Notes: a model not told the origin generated them from the sequence alone. 64,000 nt of DNA from Glossina fuscipes (GCF_014805625.2 NW_023998452.1:304455-368454), one strand, 5' to 3'; shown: positions 40,291-52,100, numbered from the stretch's first letter. A program made the numbers and translations.

Positions 40291-43200
40291 TTTGCTTTAA
40301 GAACAAATCCCATTAGCAATAATATGCCAAATAATTACAATAATAATAATTTCAATGCTCCTTTCAGCCAAGGTTTTCAAAAGGTATTTATTATTTTCTT
40401 ATTCTAGATAGATATTCAGGTTCAATAAACTTTATAAATGAAAAAAAATATATATATTTTTATACTCTACATCACTGGTGGCACATGGTATATTAAGTTT
40501 ATACTGACGTATGTAACACGCTTACAAAGAGCTTAAGACTAGTCCATTTTTTATTATACCGAGCGATTCAGCAAATGATTCTGAATAAGCCTGTCTGTCT
40601 GTCTGTCTACTGAGTTATGATATTTTGATGAAACTGGGTACACCGACGTGCTTTACCTTAAGGACGAACATTATTAAAAATGGTTTGGATCACTCCGCCC
40701 TTCCGACCGCTCTCCATATAATGTGCTACTATTAAAAGTCATCCAAAGTCGGAAAAAAATCACGGTTTCCAAAATTTCTCGATAAAACTTGCTCTGTAAT
40801 AATGTTTGGACATTTTAAATTTGTATAAAAAATTTGCTTTTTCTGGGGCAAATTTTTAAACCCTCCCTCAAATAATCGCTCCTAGGATAATTGAATCTCT
40901 ATATATAGTAAAAAGGCATAATTTTTAATATTTCATGGTGAGAATTATTTCATAATATAAAATAAATTGACATAGAAATCAACCTTATCGAATTTGAACT
41001 CCATAGATCTAAATTTTGCGTATCAAAAGTATGCCTTATGAGTATGAAGATAATGCTTAACGCTTGATGGATTGTTATCAAAACAACTAAATAAGTGTAT
41101 AAGGCGAAGTGGTGAAGGGTACTTAATAGTCGGCCTTGCCCGACTATAATGTTCTTACTTATTTTTTTTTTTTTGTATATATGTTTTAGCAAAACATGCC
41201 AAATTTTATGAAAAATACAAATCGCTATACAAATATGTTTCCCCCCATGGGATTATTAACCAGCGGCGGCACTAGCTACTTTAGCCAAACTGAAGGCTCA
41301 CAAGATTTTGCTAGTTTACCACCAATGGTTAACATTATGGGTGGCAATGGTGGTGGTAATGGCAATTCATCCGAACATGAAAATAATTCCACTGATGTTT
41401 TAGACGGCAGTACCAACAATCCAAATATTAATAGAGGGTAAGTAATTAAGAAAACAACAACAAATAAAAAAGAACTTAATTCTTTTAATCAGCCATTATT
41501 TATCATTAGTTTCAGATTTAGCGATCCTTGTTTATTAAATCCTTCCGATAATGACTCGAAATTAAGCGGCCAAAACACTCCAGATAAACGCACCGGTACA
41601 ACAAATGATGCAGATAATAATACGAATAAATTCTTTTCAATTTTAATGGAACAAATTCAACTGCTACATGAAACGAATTCAAAGATTTGCCGGAACTTGC
41701 ACGAAACAAAAGGTAAGAAACTAAACTTGAGTGAAATTAATTAAATAATTTTTCAATTTTTCAAATTTTTCAAATGAATTTAAACCAAGTCGCTTCTATA
41801 TTGTATTTTTTTAACTTCGAGTCTATATAGGACTATTCGACCTAATGAAATAAAGGAGCTCTTGAGCAGATTTGCATTACAAGTTAACAATAAGAAAATC
41901 ATAGTCCATAGCCAAGTCCGAATATTCTTGCACCGAACGTCTCAACCATGGAATTTTTACGCTCATCATGAAAACACGAGTAATTTTAAATTGATATCTA
42001 TCGTTACGAAAACTATATGCGTGTAGCGTATTTAATGCGGGTCCGTGCTCCGTTGTAATATTATTACTTGCTACCCGATCCGCGTGGTGGCCGAGCAGGC
42101 AATAGTCTCCAGTAGCAATTCAGTGATCGTGGGTGCAAATCTCAAGTGTGGTAGAGTTTTTAATAAAGCCGAACAATTTATTCTCTGACTAAATTAATTA
42201 TAACAATAATAATAACAGTAATAATATTTGCTACCTTGCCAAGAAGAACACTGAATTAATTTCTATCGGCCGTTCTCCTTCGATTCAAAAACAATAAAAG
42301 AAAATTTGTTTAAATCAAACGTAGAACGCATAGAGTATCTGTATTCTTGATCAGCATCAAATTCTAGATTGATTTAAGTGTGTTCGTCCGCTCTCCCGTC
42401 TATCTGTCTGTCCACGTAATCTCTCCCCTCGTTGCTTATAAACCACAAAAACCACGATAACAAAAATTTGCATTTATGTTTCAAGGCAGTGCCGTAAAAT
42501 CTGTAAAAAAGGATAAAATCATCCACGCCTACTCAATATTGTGGAATATTAAAAGTTCGTTCTTTTATCAAAACGTTTGCGGCACGTAGAAAGAAGCTTC
42601 ACAGATTATATAAAGTCAGCATATTAATGATCAGAATTAAGCGATGATGGGTATAAAAGACTCGGTTCCAGCCGAATATAATTTTCTTATTTCCCCGTTT
42701 TGCGTTCAATCTCTGATGCAAAGCAGAGTGAACTTCGTCAGCTCTTAATAAAATAAAAAGTCTTCGCTTACAGTACAATCAGTAAATCTGCCCAACTGCT
42801 CCAACGCGTTCTTTTTTATGCGAACATCCCTTATGTGTATGATTTAGGTATCGTGCTCTGCATTCTCCCTTGTAAATATTTATGTGTACAGATAATGTCT
42901 CTTACAATTTCTATGTCTTTCCTTGTGTTTCTCTTGAAATATTAACAATTGTTTGTTGTTTGTTTTTTTAATTTTATGTTTAATTTATGTTTTATTTATT
43001 TGTTTTTTCTTTCTTTATGTGTGGGTTTTGTCGATCTTTTGTCAATTTTTCTTTTTGTACGATTTGTTTTTTTTTTTTTTTGCGTACAACTTTAGTTGAT
43101 ATTGAAGCTTTAAAGCACGCGCCCAGTTGGGGTTTGAGGCACCGTAGAGATAGCATAAGTGGATTAAGTACACACAGTCAGCCCATGATATTTGGCGGTG

Positions 43201-45475
43201 GATTTGGTGGCACACAAAGTCCAGCGCCAACATATCATTCAGGTAGGTTTCGTACCTTGCTAAAGCAAAGATTGTGAAAAACATTTACATTGTGTGGCAT
43301 GAGAAATTAAATTGAAATTATTAAATTTATTACATTTTTATATATGCAGGAGCGTATACGCCAGGTATGATGACCGATGTAGTGCGCGAGGTTAAGGAAG
43401 CCGCCCGTGTGCGTGAAGATGCTTTACTAAATCGCGTTAAAGCATTGGTAGAGGAACGTCAATGGTCTATAAATGAATCTAATTTACGTATAATGCGAGA
43501 CCTTGAAGAATTAAAAGTATGAACACACATCCGTATATACACGTTTTAAGTGAAACCATGTTTCTCTTTCTTTAGTCGCAAGTTCATCATTTACGCTTGG
43601 AACGCAAGGAGTCTAATAAACGCATTAATCATTTAGAAGCCGAAAATAAATATATGCGTCAAATTTTGGCCACAATATTCAATAGTAATCGGCATGTTCC
43701 CGATATTATTTATGAAAATGAAACATTACGTCCACGAAAACCATTTCCGCATCACGCGCGTCGTGCACAACCTTTAAATCTTCAATACGGTACAATACAT
43801 CATCAATCGATGCCAAAGACATTGTCGGTAGATGAACAAGATGAAGAACCTTTACATATTATTGAAACTCCGTCCACCAATTCCACGGCCGACATGGCCT
43901 CAGCAGTAAATGCACAGAAAGCAATTGAAATGCGCAACTCATTCTCTAGTTCTGACGGAGGCAGCATAAATAACGATACGGGCAACAATGGTAATGCAAA
44001 ATTTATTCCTGTTATGTCGCCGCCGAATTTCGCTTTAGTTTCTTCGCCGCCTGATGATGTGAAACGGAAAAGAGATAAGATTATGGCGAAACCGAGTAAA
44101 GAAGAAACTGGAACTGATACGGGTTTGGAAGTTAGTAACACAAATATTTCGAACCAAGACTTAAGACGAGAGTTAAAAGAAGCTGTAGCTGCTCGTAAAG
44201 ATGCAGCTGAACGTATTATAGCGTGGGTTTAAATTTAACTCTTATTAGTTATCTGCTTTATTTCTCGTTAAACTCACTTTCACAATTTTTTATACACACA
44301 GTATGTTGGTTTGTTATACGTTTATTCTGTTATTTGTTTTTTTTTTTTTTTTTTTTATTTGCATGCATATACAAGTACTGCTTTAAAAAAAAAACCATAA
44401 TAATCAATGCCTTATAGTCTATCGGTAGAACAAAATATATTGATTATATAAGACAAGAAGCATGATTAATTAGCTTGGCTAAACGGTCGTCTGGGATTCC
44501 TATAGGCAGTTACGTTTTGGTCCGCATAGAAAGTTACATTGACAAAACTATAAGAAGAAGCGTAAAAGAAAATTTTGGGTTATTTTTTTTTTAGACAAAT
44601 AACGAAAACCGTAATAACATAGGTCAAAACTTAAGTAACAAAGGTATCAATGAATTGTACAAGACTTTGATTAAAAAAATTGGACGAAAACCACCTAAAG
44701 AAGAAAGGTTTTAATCAAATACCGAGGTGGAAATTGACCCAATCCGAATCATTTTTCCATATAGCCTTCCTTCGACATTGGCTATGAATTTAACTGAGAT
44801 TAACTAACCTAAAGACGCTAGGGCGCCAAGCAAAAGAATTTATGAATTTGCATAGAGATCGTGAAGAACACAGTATACCTATTGTAGATAACGAAGGCCG
44901 CTATACTTATGTCAGTTTAATTTCATATTATATTCCTTAGCAATTACTCATCAAAAGTTAGCATTAATTATTATAAAATTAATTTTGTTTATTGTCTCAC
45001 ATAAGCACCCCGATTCCATCACATAATATTATACTACATATATATTAATTCATTAACCATAACCATGTGGACAGTCGTGAAATTTTTGTAATCTCTCTCG
45101 ATCTTTGTTTTTAGACTTGAGAAATTGGTTAAGAATCTACAAGTCCATGCTACTACTACTACTACTACTACTAGTACTACTAGCACACATCATGCATCTG
45201 CAACAACCCCTAGCACTTCCATTGATGTACCATCACAACCACAACAACAACATTTATCAAATGGTGATGGTAGTATTCTATTAAATAATACAGGAGCTAC
45301 AAGTAAAACTAATAAACGGGCAGCATATTCCACATCTTCGATTAAAAGAAATCATAATAATAAATGGTCAGGAAATGCAAATGCCAGCATTAGCAGCAGC
45401 AGTAACAGCAGTAGCAATTTAGCTAATAGTTCGCCAGTTAAATTAACTGTTGCCGGACCAATAACCGATTTATAG
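25201..45475 (+). CDS. Unassigned 801-residue low-complexity coiled-coil protein, eight exons
   Basis: Exons 25201-25387, 39938-40383, 41190-41437, 41510-41712, 43096-43242, 43350-43516, 43576-44222 and 45115-45475 all have GT-AG borders. They sum to 2406 nt, exactly 801 codons plus TAG, which strongly supports the model. The N-terminus is Asn/Gly/Ser-rich (TTSQADINTNSNN). A short conserved-looking block, LGYSKDHLDAWLETCLKDA, follows at about 85-103, then a 20-residue Gln tract (about 161-180). Predicted helices are FFSILMEQIQLLHETN (about 335-350), a long coiled coil from EVKEAARVREDALLNRVKAL through KRINHLEAENKYMRQIL (about 418-505), and LRRELKEAVAARKDAAER to LEKLVKNLQ (about 658-692). A Thr/Ser/Asn-rich tail ends in TDL. 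No catalytic, DNA-binding or transmembrane motif was seen. A scaffold or adaptor role would be a guess; I do not recognise the family. Confidence 0.82.
26925..27360. mobile_element. Possible solo LTR or other transposon remnant
   Basis: The segment is less AT-rich than its surroundings. It begins near TGTTGTGAGGAACC with an inverted pair TGTGAGG...CCTCACA (26931-26967), carries GAAATTAAGTAAAGA-type short direct repeats, and ends near a C-run (GCTACCCCCCGCACC). No open frame or confirmed target-site duplication was seen, so the class is uncertain. Confidence 0.3.
27549..27714 (-). mobile_element. tRNA-derived SINE copy
   Basis: (ATT)n tail at 27549-27562, body AAGCACTAGCATCTAAGAC, box B complement GAGATTTGAACCC, box A complement AGGCCACTCAGCGG. 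Minus-strand open frames over this interval are only a reflection of the element. Confidence 0.75.
28360..28800. repeat. Degenerate repeats: duplicated 60-mer plus AAAGGGTGC units
   Basis: A roughly 60 bp block (ATGGACTTATGGACATCTTAG and what follows) at about 28366-28425 is repeated at 28473-28532 with few changes. AAAGGGTGCRA-type units also occur at about 28427, 28556, 28625, 28672 and 28774. There is no coding explanation. Confidence 0.6.
29447..29483 (+). repeat. (ATTC)n microsatellite
   Basis: About nine uninterrupted ATTC units, with looser ATTCAT-type units continuing to about 29525. It lies within the long intron. Confidence 0.85.
33089..33113 (+). repeat. (CTTG)n microsatellite
   Basis: About six GCTTGCTT-type units in a row, within the long intron. 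Confidence 0.8.
34055..34122 (-). mobile_element. Diverged SINE fragment
   Basis: AAAACTCTACTGCATCTGGG, then ATTTGAAACTGCGAACACT, then GTCTCGGCTGC. These follow the SINE consensus order of body, box B and box A on the minus strand. Only the tRNA-like half is visible. Confidence 0.4.
35325..35545 (+). repeat. Possible dispersed repeat family copy
   Basis: Contains CACCGAACCTTTTATACCCG and later GAGACGAACAGCCAAACATG. This parallels the CCGAG...TTTTATACCC start of the 42350-42695 copy and the family's GACGGACA-AACAAGC block. It is strongly diverged. Confidence 0.3.
38803..39060 (+). repeat. Two-copy tandem duplication, unit 128-132 bp
   Basis: AATATAATTGCCCGTC...GCACTCCTTTAACCT occurs at 38803-38928 and again at 38931-39060 with high identity and a small indel. 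The sequence lies inside the first intron of the coiled-coil gene. Confidence 0.85.
40231..40290 (+). repeat. CAA/CAG repeat encoding 20 glutamines
   Basis: Sixty bases of mixed CAA and CAG codons in exon 2 of the coiled-coil gene encode an uninterrupted Gln tract. Mixed codons make slippage less likely than in a pure CAG run. Confidence 0.95.
40545..41168 (-). repeat. Near-complete dispersed repeat family copy in an intron
   Basis: Read on the minus strand, it starts AAGTAAGAACATTATAGTCG, GGCAAGGCCGACTATTAAG. It continues through CCAGTTTCATCAAAATATC and a (GACA)n run (complement of 40590-40607), and ends ATCGCTCGGTATAATAA. It is the longest copy here at about 620 bp, lies between exons 2 and 3 of the coiled-coil gene, and has no convincing open frame. 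Confidence 0.55.
42080..42225 (+). mobile_element. tRNA-derived SINE copy
   Basis: CCGCGTGGTGGCCGAGCAGG (box A), GGGTGCAAATCTC at 42131-42143 (box B), CAAGTGTGGTAGAGTTTTTA, ATTTATTCTCTGACTAAATT, then an (AATAAT)n tail. Most of the body between is deleted. It lies in the intron between exons 4 and 5 of the coiled-coil gene. Confidence 0.75.
42350..42695 (-). repeat. Dispersed repeat family copy
   Basis: On the minus strand it begins AAGAAAATTATATTCGGCTG, then GAACCGAGTCTTTTATACCC, and ends with GGACAGACAGATAGACGGGA and AATCAATCTAGAAT. Its layout matches the copy at 40545-41168. It lies in the intron between exons 4 and 5. Confidence 0.45.
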
Positions 45476-47669
45476 TTTAAAAGATATTCATTGCTATCAA
45501 GTGCAACTTTTAATGGTGGTATACGAATCTCACATTTTTGAATTGACTGTGCAGTTGAAAAATGGCAACGAATACACTTTTGGATTCCATAATATAGTAC
45601 AATAAAGAAAGCAAACGATCAAAAAATTCGGAAAAACTTTTAACTTAAACTTAGATAATTTTTACCATTAACATTAGCATAAAGTACGTTAAAAATCGTT
45701 TGTGTTCTTAAACGAAGTTATTTGGTGACTAATATACCCCTGCAAGTACTAAAAACGTTAAGAATCTCTAATCTATGTAATGATTTCATTAATTAATAAT
45801 TTACTTCAACGTTTTTATTTTTTTTTTTTTTGATATTGATATTTCATTAATGTGAAAATGTTATTTACTGACTTACATGAATATTATTATATATTATAAT
45901 ACATGCGTATATGCATATGTTTTAAGTCGTACCCGAGTTAATAATAGGTTGATGAAAAGGAAATTTCGTTTGGACATTTGAATAATCTGTTTAAATGAAA
46001 ATATATATATACGTAAAAATATATTTTGTTAGTTTATATATTTATGTGTAATTTTCTTCCTTTTTTTTTTAATTACTTATTAGTGTAAGTGCCATTTTAT
46101 CAAACTAAATAAAACATAGAAACATAGAAAATTTCCATGAAAATGTATTTTGTCTTTTTAATTAGTAACAACATCGGCCCCAAGCAACAGGAAGAAACTG
46201 TTTTAAAACTAACTGTGGGAATACTTTATTTTATCAATCTTCGAAATTTTATCATTTCGTCTCGCGCTTTACGCAAATTAGGTTTCGTGAATTCTCGCGG
46301 TATACCTGGTTTTTCGTGAACTGATAGAAATCCTGAAGTAAATTCAATGAGCAGCAAATTTACTTTGATTGAATCAATTACTTACTATAGTGAAATTGGT
46401 GTTGATTGAATGAAAGATGTAACTTAATGCTTAATGCTTACGTTAGCATAAAATTAAAATTAGGTTAAATAATATAAATGCTTATGCTAATAACAAAAAA
46501 ATTAAAATCCTTACACCAATAACAGAACCTAAAGTCATGTCACTAGGTATATTAAGAATATTACAAATGGGTGCTGTCTCCTACAATTAAATGCTCTCTA
46601 GAAGTGTTTAAAAAATCCTAGTTTTGGTATATAAAAATTTATTTACTTTTTCGCTTTTCAACAACAAACAATAGTTGAATAACATAGCTTAACCAGCTTG
46701 AGATTCTCAGATGATTTACGTACGTCAATTATTGACTTATGCAAAAATGCCAAGTCTAACGATTAGTCCATTTATCCATTCGTACATGTACAATGTAGTG
46801 TTGGCGTTTTATCGATTGTACGCTACATCATATAAATCGTTAATTGACCAATGGACGCTGGATATCTTTTGCTTACGAGAGTAAGCGTATAAAAATTTAG
46901 GCGCATACGAGAATACGCGTATATATTCTCAATAATTCGAAAAATGTGAGAATAAGCGTCAAATTTTTTTACATTTGTTGAATAATTGTTCAAGTATTTG
47001 TATAAAAATTTGGCTGCTTACTATTAAAAGTTTACATACCAATTACGGAATTCGATGTTTATGGTACGAGATATTTATGGACTGGGATATTTTATTAATG
47101 CGCTCAGGAAAAAATCTCTTTTCATAGAGTTACTTTTGCGGTTTTTACCATAACAACCATTAATGATTATTACACTTTTTTTAATTGCCGTTACACCTAA
47201 TACCTCATTATTGATGTTAATATCAATCTTCTAATTGAGGCACACATTTATTACTAATTATGCACTTACTTGGCTTGAACATATTTCTATTAAAAACCTA
47301 CTGTTAACTTTCTATCACTCGCGTAGTTTGTATCATTAAAAAAGGTGTCTGATATTTCTACCTCTAACGGAATCAAAAATTTTTAATCAATACATTTTCT
47401 AATTAAAGCGAAATTCTATCGATAACTTTGCTTACCTAATTCAACTCTTATGCTCCTTTTTTTGTGTTTTTGCTACTTTTTACTCTTTGTTACCTTTTGC
47501 AACGAAAATTAAAATTGGTGTTATCGATTTATTATGAATGCGCAATGTTAAACTAAGGAAGGAAGAAGAGGAATACATATAGCTACGAAAGTCGGGAAAA
47601 ATCGCTAAACATTTCTTTTCATATATTTATTGAATGGTTCAACATTTATTTAGAGTAAATTTAAGAACC
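45476..47669. other. Intergenic region between the coiled-coil gene and NTHL1
   Basis: About 2.2 kb of AT-rich sequence that contains the 3' UTR of the upstream gene (AATAAA at 45601-45606). I see no gene or mobile element here. Confidence 0.7.
45601..45606 (+). terminator. Possible poly(A) signal of the coiled-coil gene
   Basis: AATAAA 126 nt after the TAG stop, the first canonical hexamer downstream. Confidence 0.4.
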
Positions 47670-49058
47670 ATGAACAGCGTTAAAAAATCCAAGCAATCCC
47701 TAGCAACAAATAAATCAAAGATCAAAAAAAATCGAACCCAAATCCCACAAATTACAGAGGCGGTAAGTTTGTTTAAAATTAACTCTTAGCGCTGGCTAAT
47801 CTGCGAATTTATTAGATGAAAGTTGATAACAATATCAATTCTATTACTGAAAAGCTTGAAGTTAACGGCAAAGCAGGCCGAAAAGCAAACGATGATGAAA
47901 TTTTGGATATGGAAGAAATGAGTTCGTCTACTTATGCAAAAACTAGATTAAGAACTAAAAAAAAATCAGACGAATTAGAAAAAGGCGGCAAAGTGCACAA
48001 CAATCCTTCTGTAATAGACCTAAAACAGTTAGATGAAGAACCGGAAAAAGTAATCAACTCTAAAAAACCCAAAGGTATAAATGAACTTACGGGGGCTAGT
48101 TCAAGCAAAAAAATCAAAAAAGAAACCGATGAAGTAAACTGGGAGCCGAAGGATTGGCGGGAGATTTTAGAAAACATACGTTTAATGCGTTTGAAGGATA
48201 ATGCTCCTGTGGACACAATGGGTTGTCATAAATGTGCTGATGAGAATGCTGACGAAAAGGTTTCTATTTTCTTCCCAAAAATCGCTTTTTCATCATCTTT
48301 TTAAATTTTACATGTTCTAGACTCAAAGATTTCATAAGCTAGTCGCTCTTATGTTATCAAGTCAAACCAAAGATGAGACCACGTATCATGCCATGTTAAG
48401 ATTGAAAGAACAAACTCTTATTCCCGAGACGATAGTTAATATGAAATTAAATACTTTGGAGAATATGCTCCATCCTGTTTCATTTTATAAGGTATTTATC
48501 GAGAATTATTTATTTAATTTAAAATCCATTTTCTAAACTTACGTTTTCTAACCTTTCGTCTAGAATAAAGCGAAGTATTTGCAACAAACTTCAAAAATTC
48601 TAGTGGAGAATTATGGCTCTGATATACCCAATAATATTAAAGAGTTAGTAGCCTTGCCTGGTGTTGGACCTAAAATGGCTCATATTTGTATGTCTACCGC
48701 TTGGCAACAAGTCACTGGCATTGGTGTAGATGTTCACGTGCATCGCATTTGCAATCGTTTAAATTGGGTGCCGAAAGCCACTAAAGAACCCGAGCAGACG
48801 CGCTTAGCTCTAGAAGCCTGGTTACCGCAACAATTGTGGGGTGAAGTGAATCATCTATTAGTAGGCTTCGGACAAACCGTCTGTACTCCGGCAAAACCAA
48901 AATGTGAAAATTGCTTAAATAATAATATTTGTCCTTCAGCGCCAAAGAGTGCCAAAAATATCAATAAAAATGAAAACAATGAAATTAATCCGCAATTAGC
49001 TGAACTCTTGAATAAAGCCGAGTTCAAAAAATCAAAAACTATATTAAAAAATTGTTAA
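47670..49058 (+). CDS. Nthl1: Endonuclease III homologue NTHL1 (DNA glycosylase/AP lyase)
   Basis: Exons 47670-47762, 47816-48259, 48321-48491 and 48564-49058 give 400 codons plus TAA with GT-AG introns of 53-72 nt, all phase 0. The first 150 or so residues are Lys-rich and poorly conserved, as expected for a nuclear/mitochondrial targeting leader. The HhH-GPD core starts at [20 protein letters not shown]. The helix-hairpin-helix LPGVGPKMA carries the catalytic Lys273, [10 protein letters not shown] carries the catalytic Asp292, and the C-terminal [4Fe-4S] loop has Cys343-x6-Cys350-x2-Cys353-x5-Cys359. The enzyme removes oxidised pyrimidines and nicks the abasic site in base-excision repair (Drosophila CG9272 type). 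All catalytic and cluster residues are intact. It converges with the P450 gene on the minus strand, with stop codons 115 nt apart. Confidence 0.96.
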
Positions 49059-49073
49059 GGTATAATACATAAA

Positions 49074-49079
49074 AATAAA
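49074..49079 (+). terminator. Probable poly(A) signal of NTHL1
   Basis: AATAAA 16 nt after the stop. It predicts a very short 3' UTR before the convergent P450 gene. Confidence 0.55.
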
Positions 49080-49087
49080 AGGAAATC

Positions 49088-49093
49088 TTTATA
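49088..49093 (-). terminator. Possible variant poly(A) signal of P450 copy A
   Basis: TATAAA on the minus strand, 81 nt after the stop. No AATAAA occurs before the NTHL1 coding region, so the two convergent transcripts probably overlap at their 3' ends. Confidence 0.3.
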
Positions 49094-49173
49094 CTCTCAC
49101 GCGTTACATGCGTAACATTAATACACAATTTCTTAAGGATCCTATTTAAATTAAACTTATATGAAATTGCATT

Positions 49174-52100
49174 TTACGCTCTTTCCTCCAACTGAACCCA
49201 ATAATCCATAGGAGAAGTAATTAAGCCGCTTAAATTAGTTGATAAATCCGGTAATACGTCACCATCGGCTAAAATAAAATTGAAGTTTTGACAAAGAGCG
49301 GCAGTTACCAAAAATAACATATTTCTGGCAAATGTTTCTCCGGCACACAAACGCTTTCCAGCTCCGAAAGGAAACGAAACATCTTTTTTTAAGCACAGAT
49401 GTCCCTTATCGTCCAAAAAACGTTCGGGTCTAAAATTCTGTGGATCACCCCAAACCCGTTTATCATTGTGATATGCATATAGAGCAGGGACAATTAGTGT
49501 ATCCTACAAAATATTTACGGGTATTAGACGAACGTTCTTTTTTTCAAGTTTATATACTTAAATAGCTACCTTGGGTATCTTATAACCCATTAGTTCAGTA
49601 TCGACCAAAGTCTTGTGCGGTACACTAGACGGTACTAAAGTTTCTATTCTTAAAATCTCTCTTATCGTTGCTTCCGTATAGGACATAAATTGGCGATCTT
49701 CTAAAGTAGGCAAACGTCCCGCCCCGACCACTTCGTCTATTTCCTTTTGTATGCGTTTTTGAACTTCAGGATATAAGAGAAAATACTGAACCAAAAATGA
49801 TAGTTGCACCCCCACCGCGGTAAAGGCCGGGAAAGTGAAGTCAATTAAACTCAATATGAATTGATTGCGTTTGAAAGATGTATCCTCATTGCCTTCAAGA
49901 TCGGCCTCTCGCATTTCTCTTATGTACTTATCCAGAAAATTGCGTTCGTAACTTTCATCATAAGTTTTAATATGACGATCGACAATCTTTTCGAAATATT
50001 TAAACAAGAATATATTCGATTCAGTCAATTTGTTATAACTGCTCCAATTTGGAAAGATATGCTTTATCCATGGCATAATTGATAGCATTTTCCCATAATC
50101 GTCTGCGGTACGTTGAAATTGTAAGCCGTAGCGTATTAATTCCCATAGATCGGCTTGTTCGGAGCGTGGTGTTCGCTCATTGCATACAATATGAAAAACG
50201 CTGTTGGCCACAAAGGGACTAAAGAAATTAGGTAAACATATACGCATACCGCTCTCCTTACAGTACGGTTTCTCATGATCAAATTTTGGTCCATTTCTAA
50301 TCAAATCCAACATATCGTTTAGTTCCTCTTGAATGACCAGTTCAAGTTCCATAAAGCGTCGACCAAAACCAAAGTCCCTTAAATAACGTAATACAAAACG
50401 TCTTTGCTCTTTCCAGAATTGACCTTCCCGAAAGAAGATACCTAAATACAGGAAAAAGGAAATACGGCAGGAGACAAAAACATTTAAATGATTTTTATAA
50501 TGAAAGACATTTAATAATTCACGAGACCAAAATTAAGTAACATATTTATACGAATACAAGCTCACACCCTACATATATATATATAGAAATGGACTTTGTT
50601 TCTCTCTCAATCATTTTATTAATTAAATTTTATTTCTTTGTCTATGATAGAGCGTAAGTTCATTAAGTTTCATTGAACTTTTTAATCTGGAAATGCACGT
50701 GCGGATGAAACGAAGCAATCATTAATTTAAAAGACAGCACTACTTAAGCATTATGTTCCCCAACGAATTTTTAGAATTTTGGCGCATACTTTTAAACTTT
50801 ATTTTCCTTCTTCTTTTTATTTTTGTGCGACCTTGAAAATGAAAGTTCTGTAAAAACGCGAACACTGGCCGCTAGATTATATGGCATTCTACTCAACTCA
50901 GTAAATCATCTTTTGTTGATTAGTCAACTCGCGGAAGAAGCGGGAAAGAGGAAGCTTTGCGAGACGTAGCTCAAAGAAGGTTCTTCCAATAATGGAATTG
51001 TGAACAGCAAATTATCTTTACGTCAATGTAAGTAGACATGATTACAACACATTTTAATCCAGTTTTTAAGAGTCGTCATAACATTATTGTTATTCTCAGG
51101 ATTGCTTCCTTTTCTTTTTTTTACACTTTCATTGAGGTCAGTGTGTTTTTCGAATACTGATTAAAACAATTTTTTTAATTATTATTGATAACAAAATGCA
51201 AAAACTCAATTAAGATAGGGTTCGCTTGGGAACGAATTTTTAATCCTCTTCCCGGCTTCATATAAATCCTACTCATAACATATTTGCGACTGTGCGAGCA
51301 CAGTCTTCGCACGAATCTTCGATATTTGAAATGACATTTTTTCATATAATGTTCCATACTGTAGTCCCTGTTTACGGGTTTTCAAACGATTTGCCAGAAT
51401 CAGTTGATTCTCTTCAAAAGGGATTAAGGGAACGAACTTTAAAGCGTTAAAGAATAACTTCAAATAAGCAAAAAAAAAAACAAAATCAATTCCTTTGATG
51501 GCCGAATTTTAATTTTTTTTGTTTTTGTTATTTTCTCAGCTTAAGAGGAAAAAGAGAAAATTTCTACCAGGCAGTCTTCTAACACTTTTATGGTGATTTT
51601 AACAGACACAAGACGAGCACAGTTAAATCGAATCCGTTGTTCACCGCAATCAAAATGACGTATACTTCATGGGACGTTCAAAACTTGTTTTTTTTCGCTA
51701 TAAACACGGAAGAAAGCTGAAGAAACTTTTGTAGTTGGGAAAATTTTAAGCCGAATTTTATAAAAATTTTGGAAAATATTTACGGAAAATGTTTATATAC
51801 TTTACAACTATGTCTCTCTTCAAACCATCGTAATTGTTAATTTAAACCAAATTTCAATTCGTTTGTTTAACTTGTTGTCAGCTCAAAAGATCGAACTACG
51901 TATAGCATAGGCATAAACAGGTTGATATGGTTACGGAATCTTGCCCTATACACATATATATGTATTTCATATTTTATAGTATTGGTGTGATAAATATTTC
52001 TACCTATTGTATGTCGGCCTGTATGTAGCTGTATTTCAGCGATTAACAATTTTGGATGATACAGCCAAACCGCCTAATAGCGGAGCTTACTTAAGGTAGA

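Noticed and set aside
42080..42150. tRNA gene (good box A and box B)
   Set aside because: No cloverleaf with paired acceptor stem; the same head recurs with a common body and AAT tail at many places, so it is a SINE.
43803..44141. 112-codon minus-strand open frame
   Set aside because: Antisense shadow of exon 7 of the coiled-coil gene, whose exon chain closes in phase.
49861..50082. + strand open frame opposite P450 copy A
   Set aside because: Shadow of the P450 exon on the other strand.
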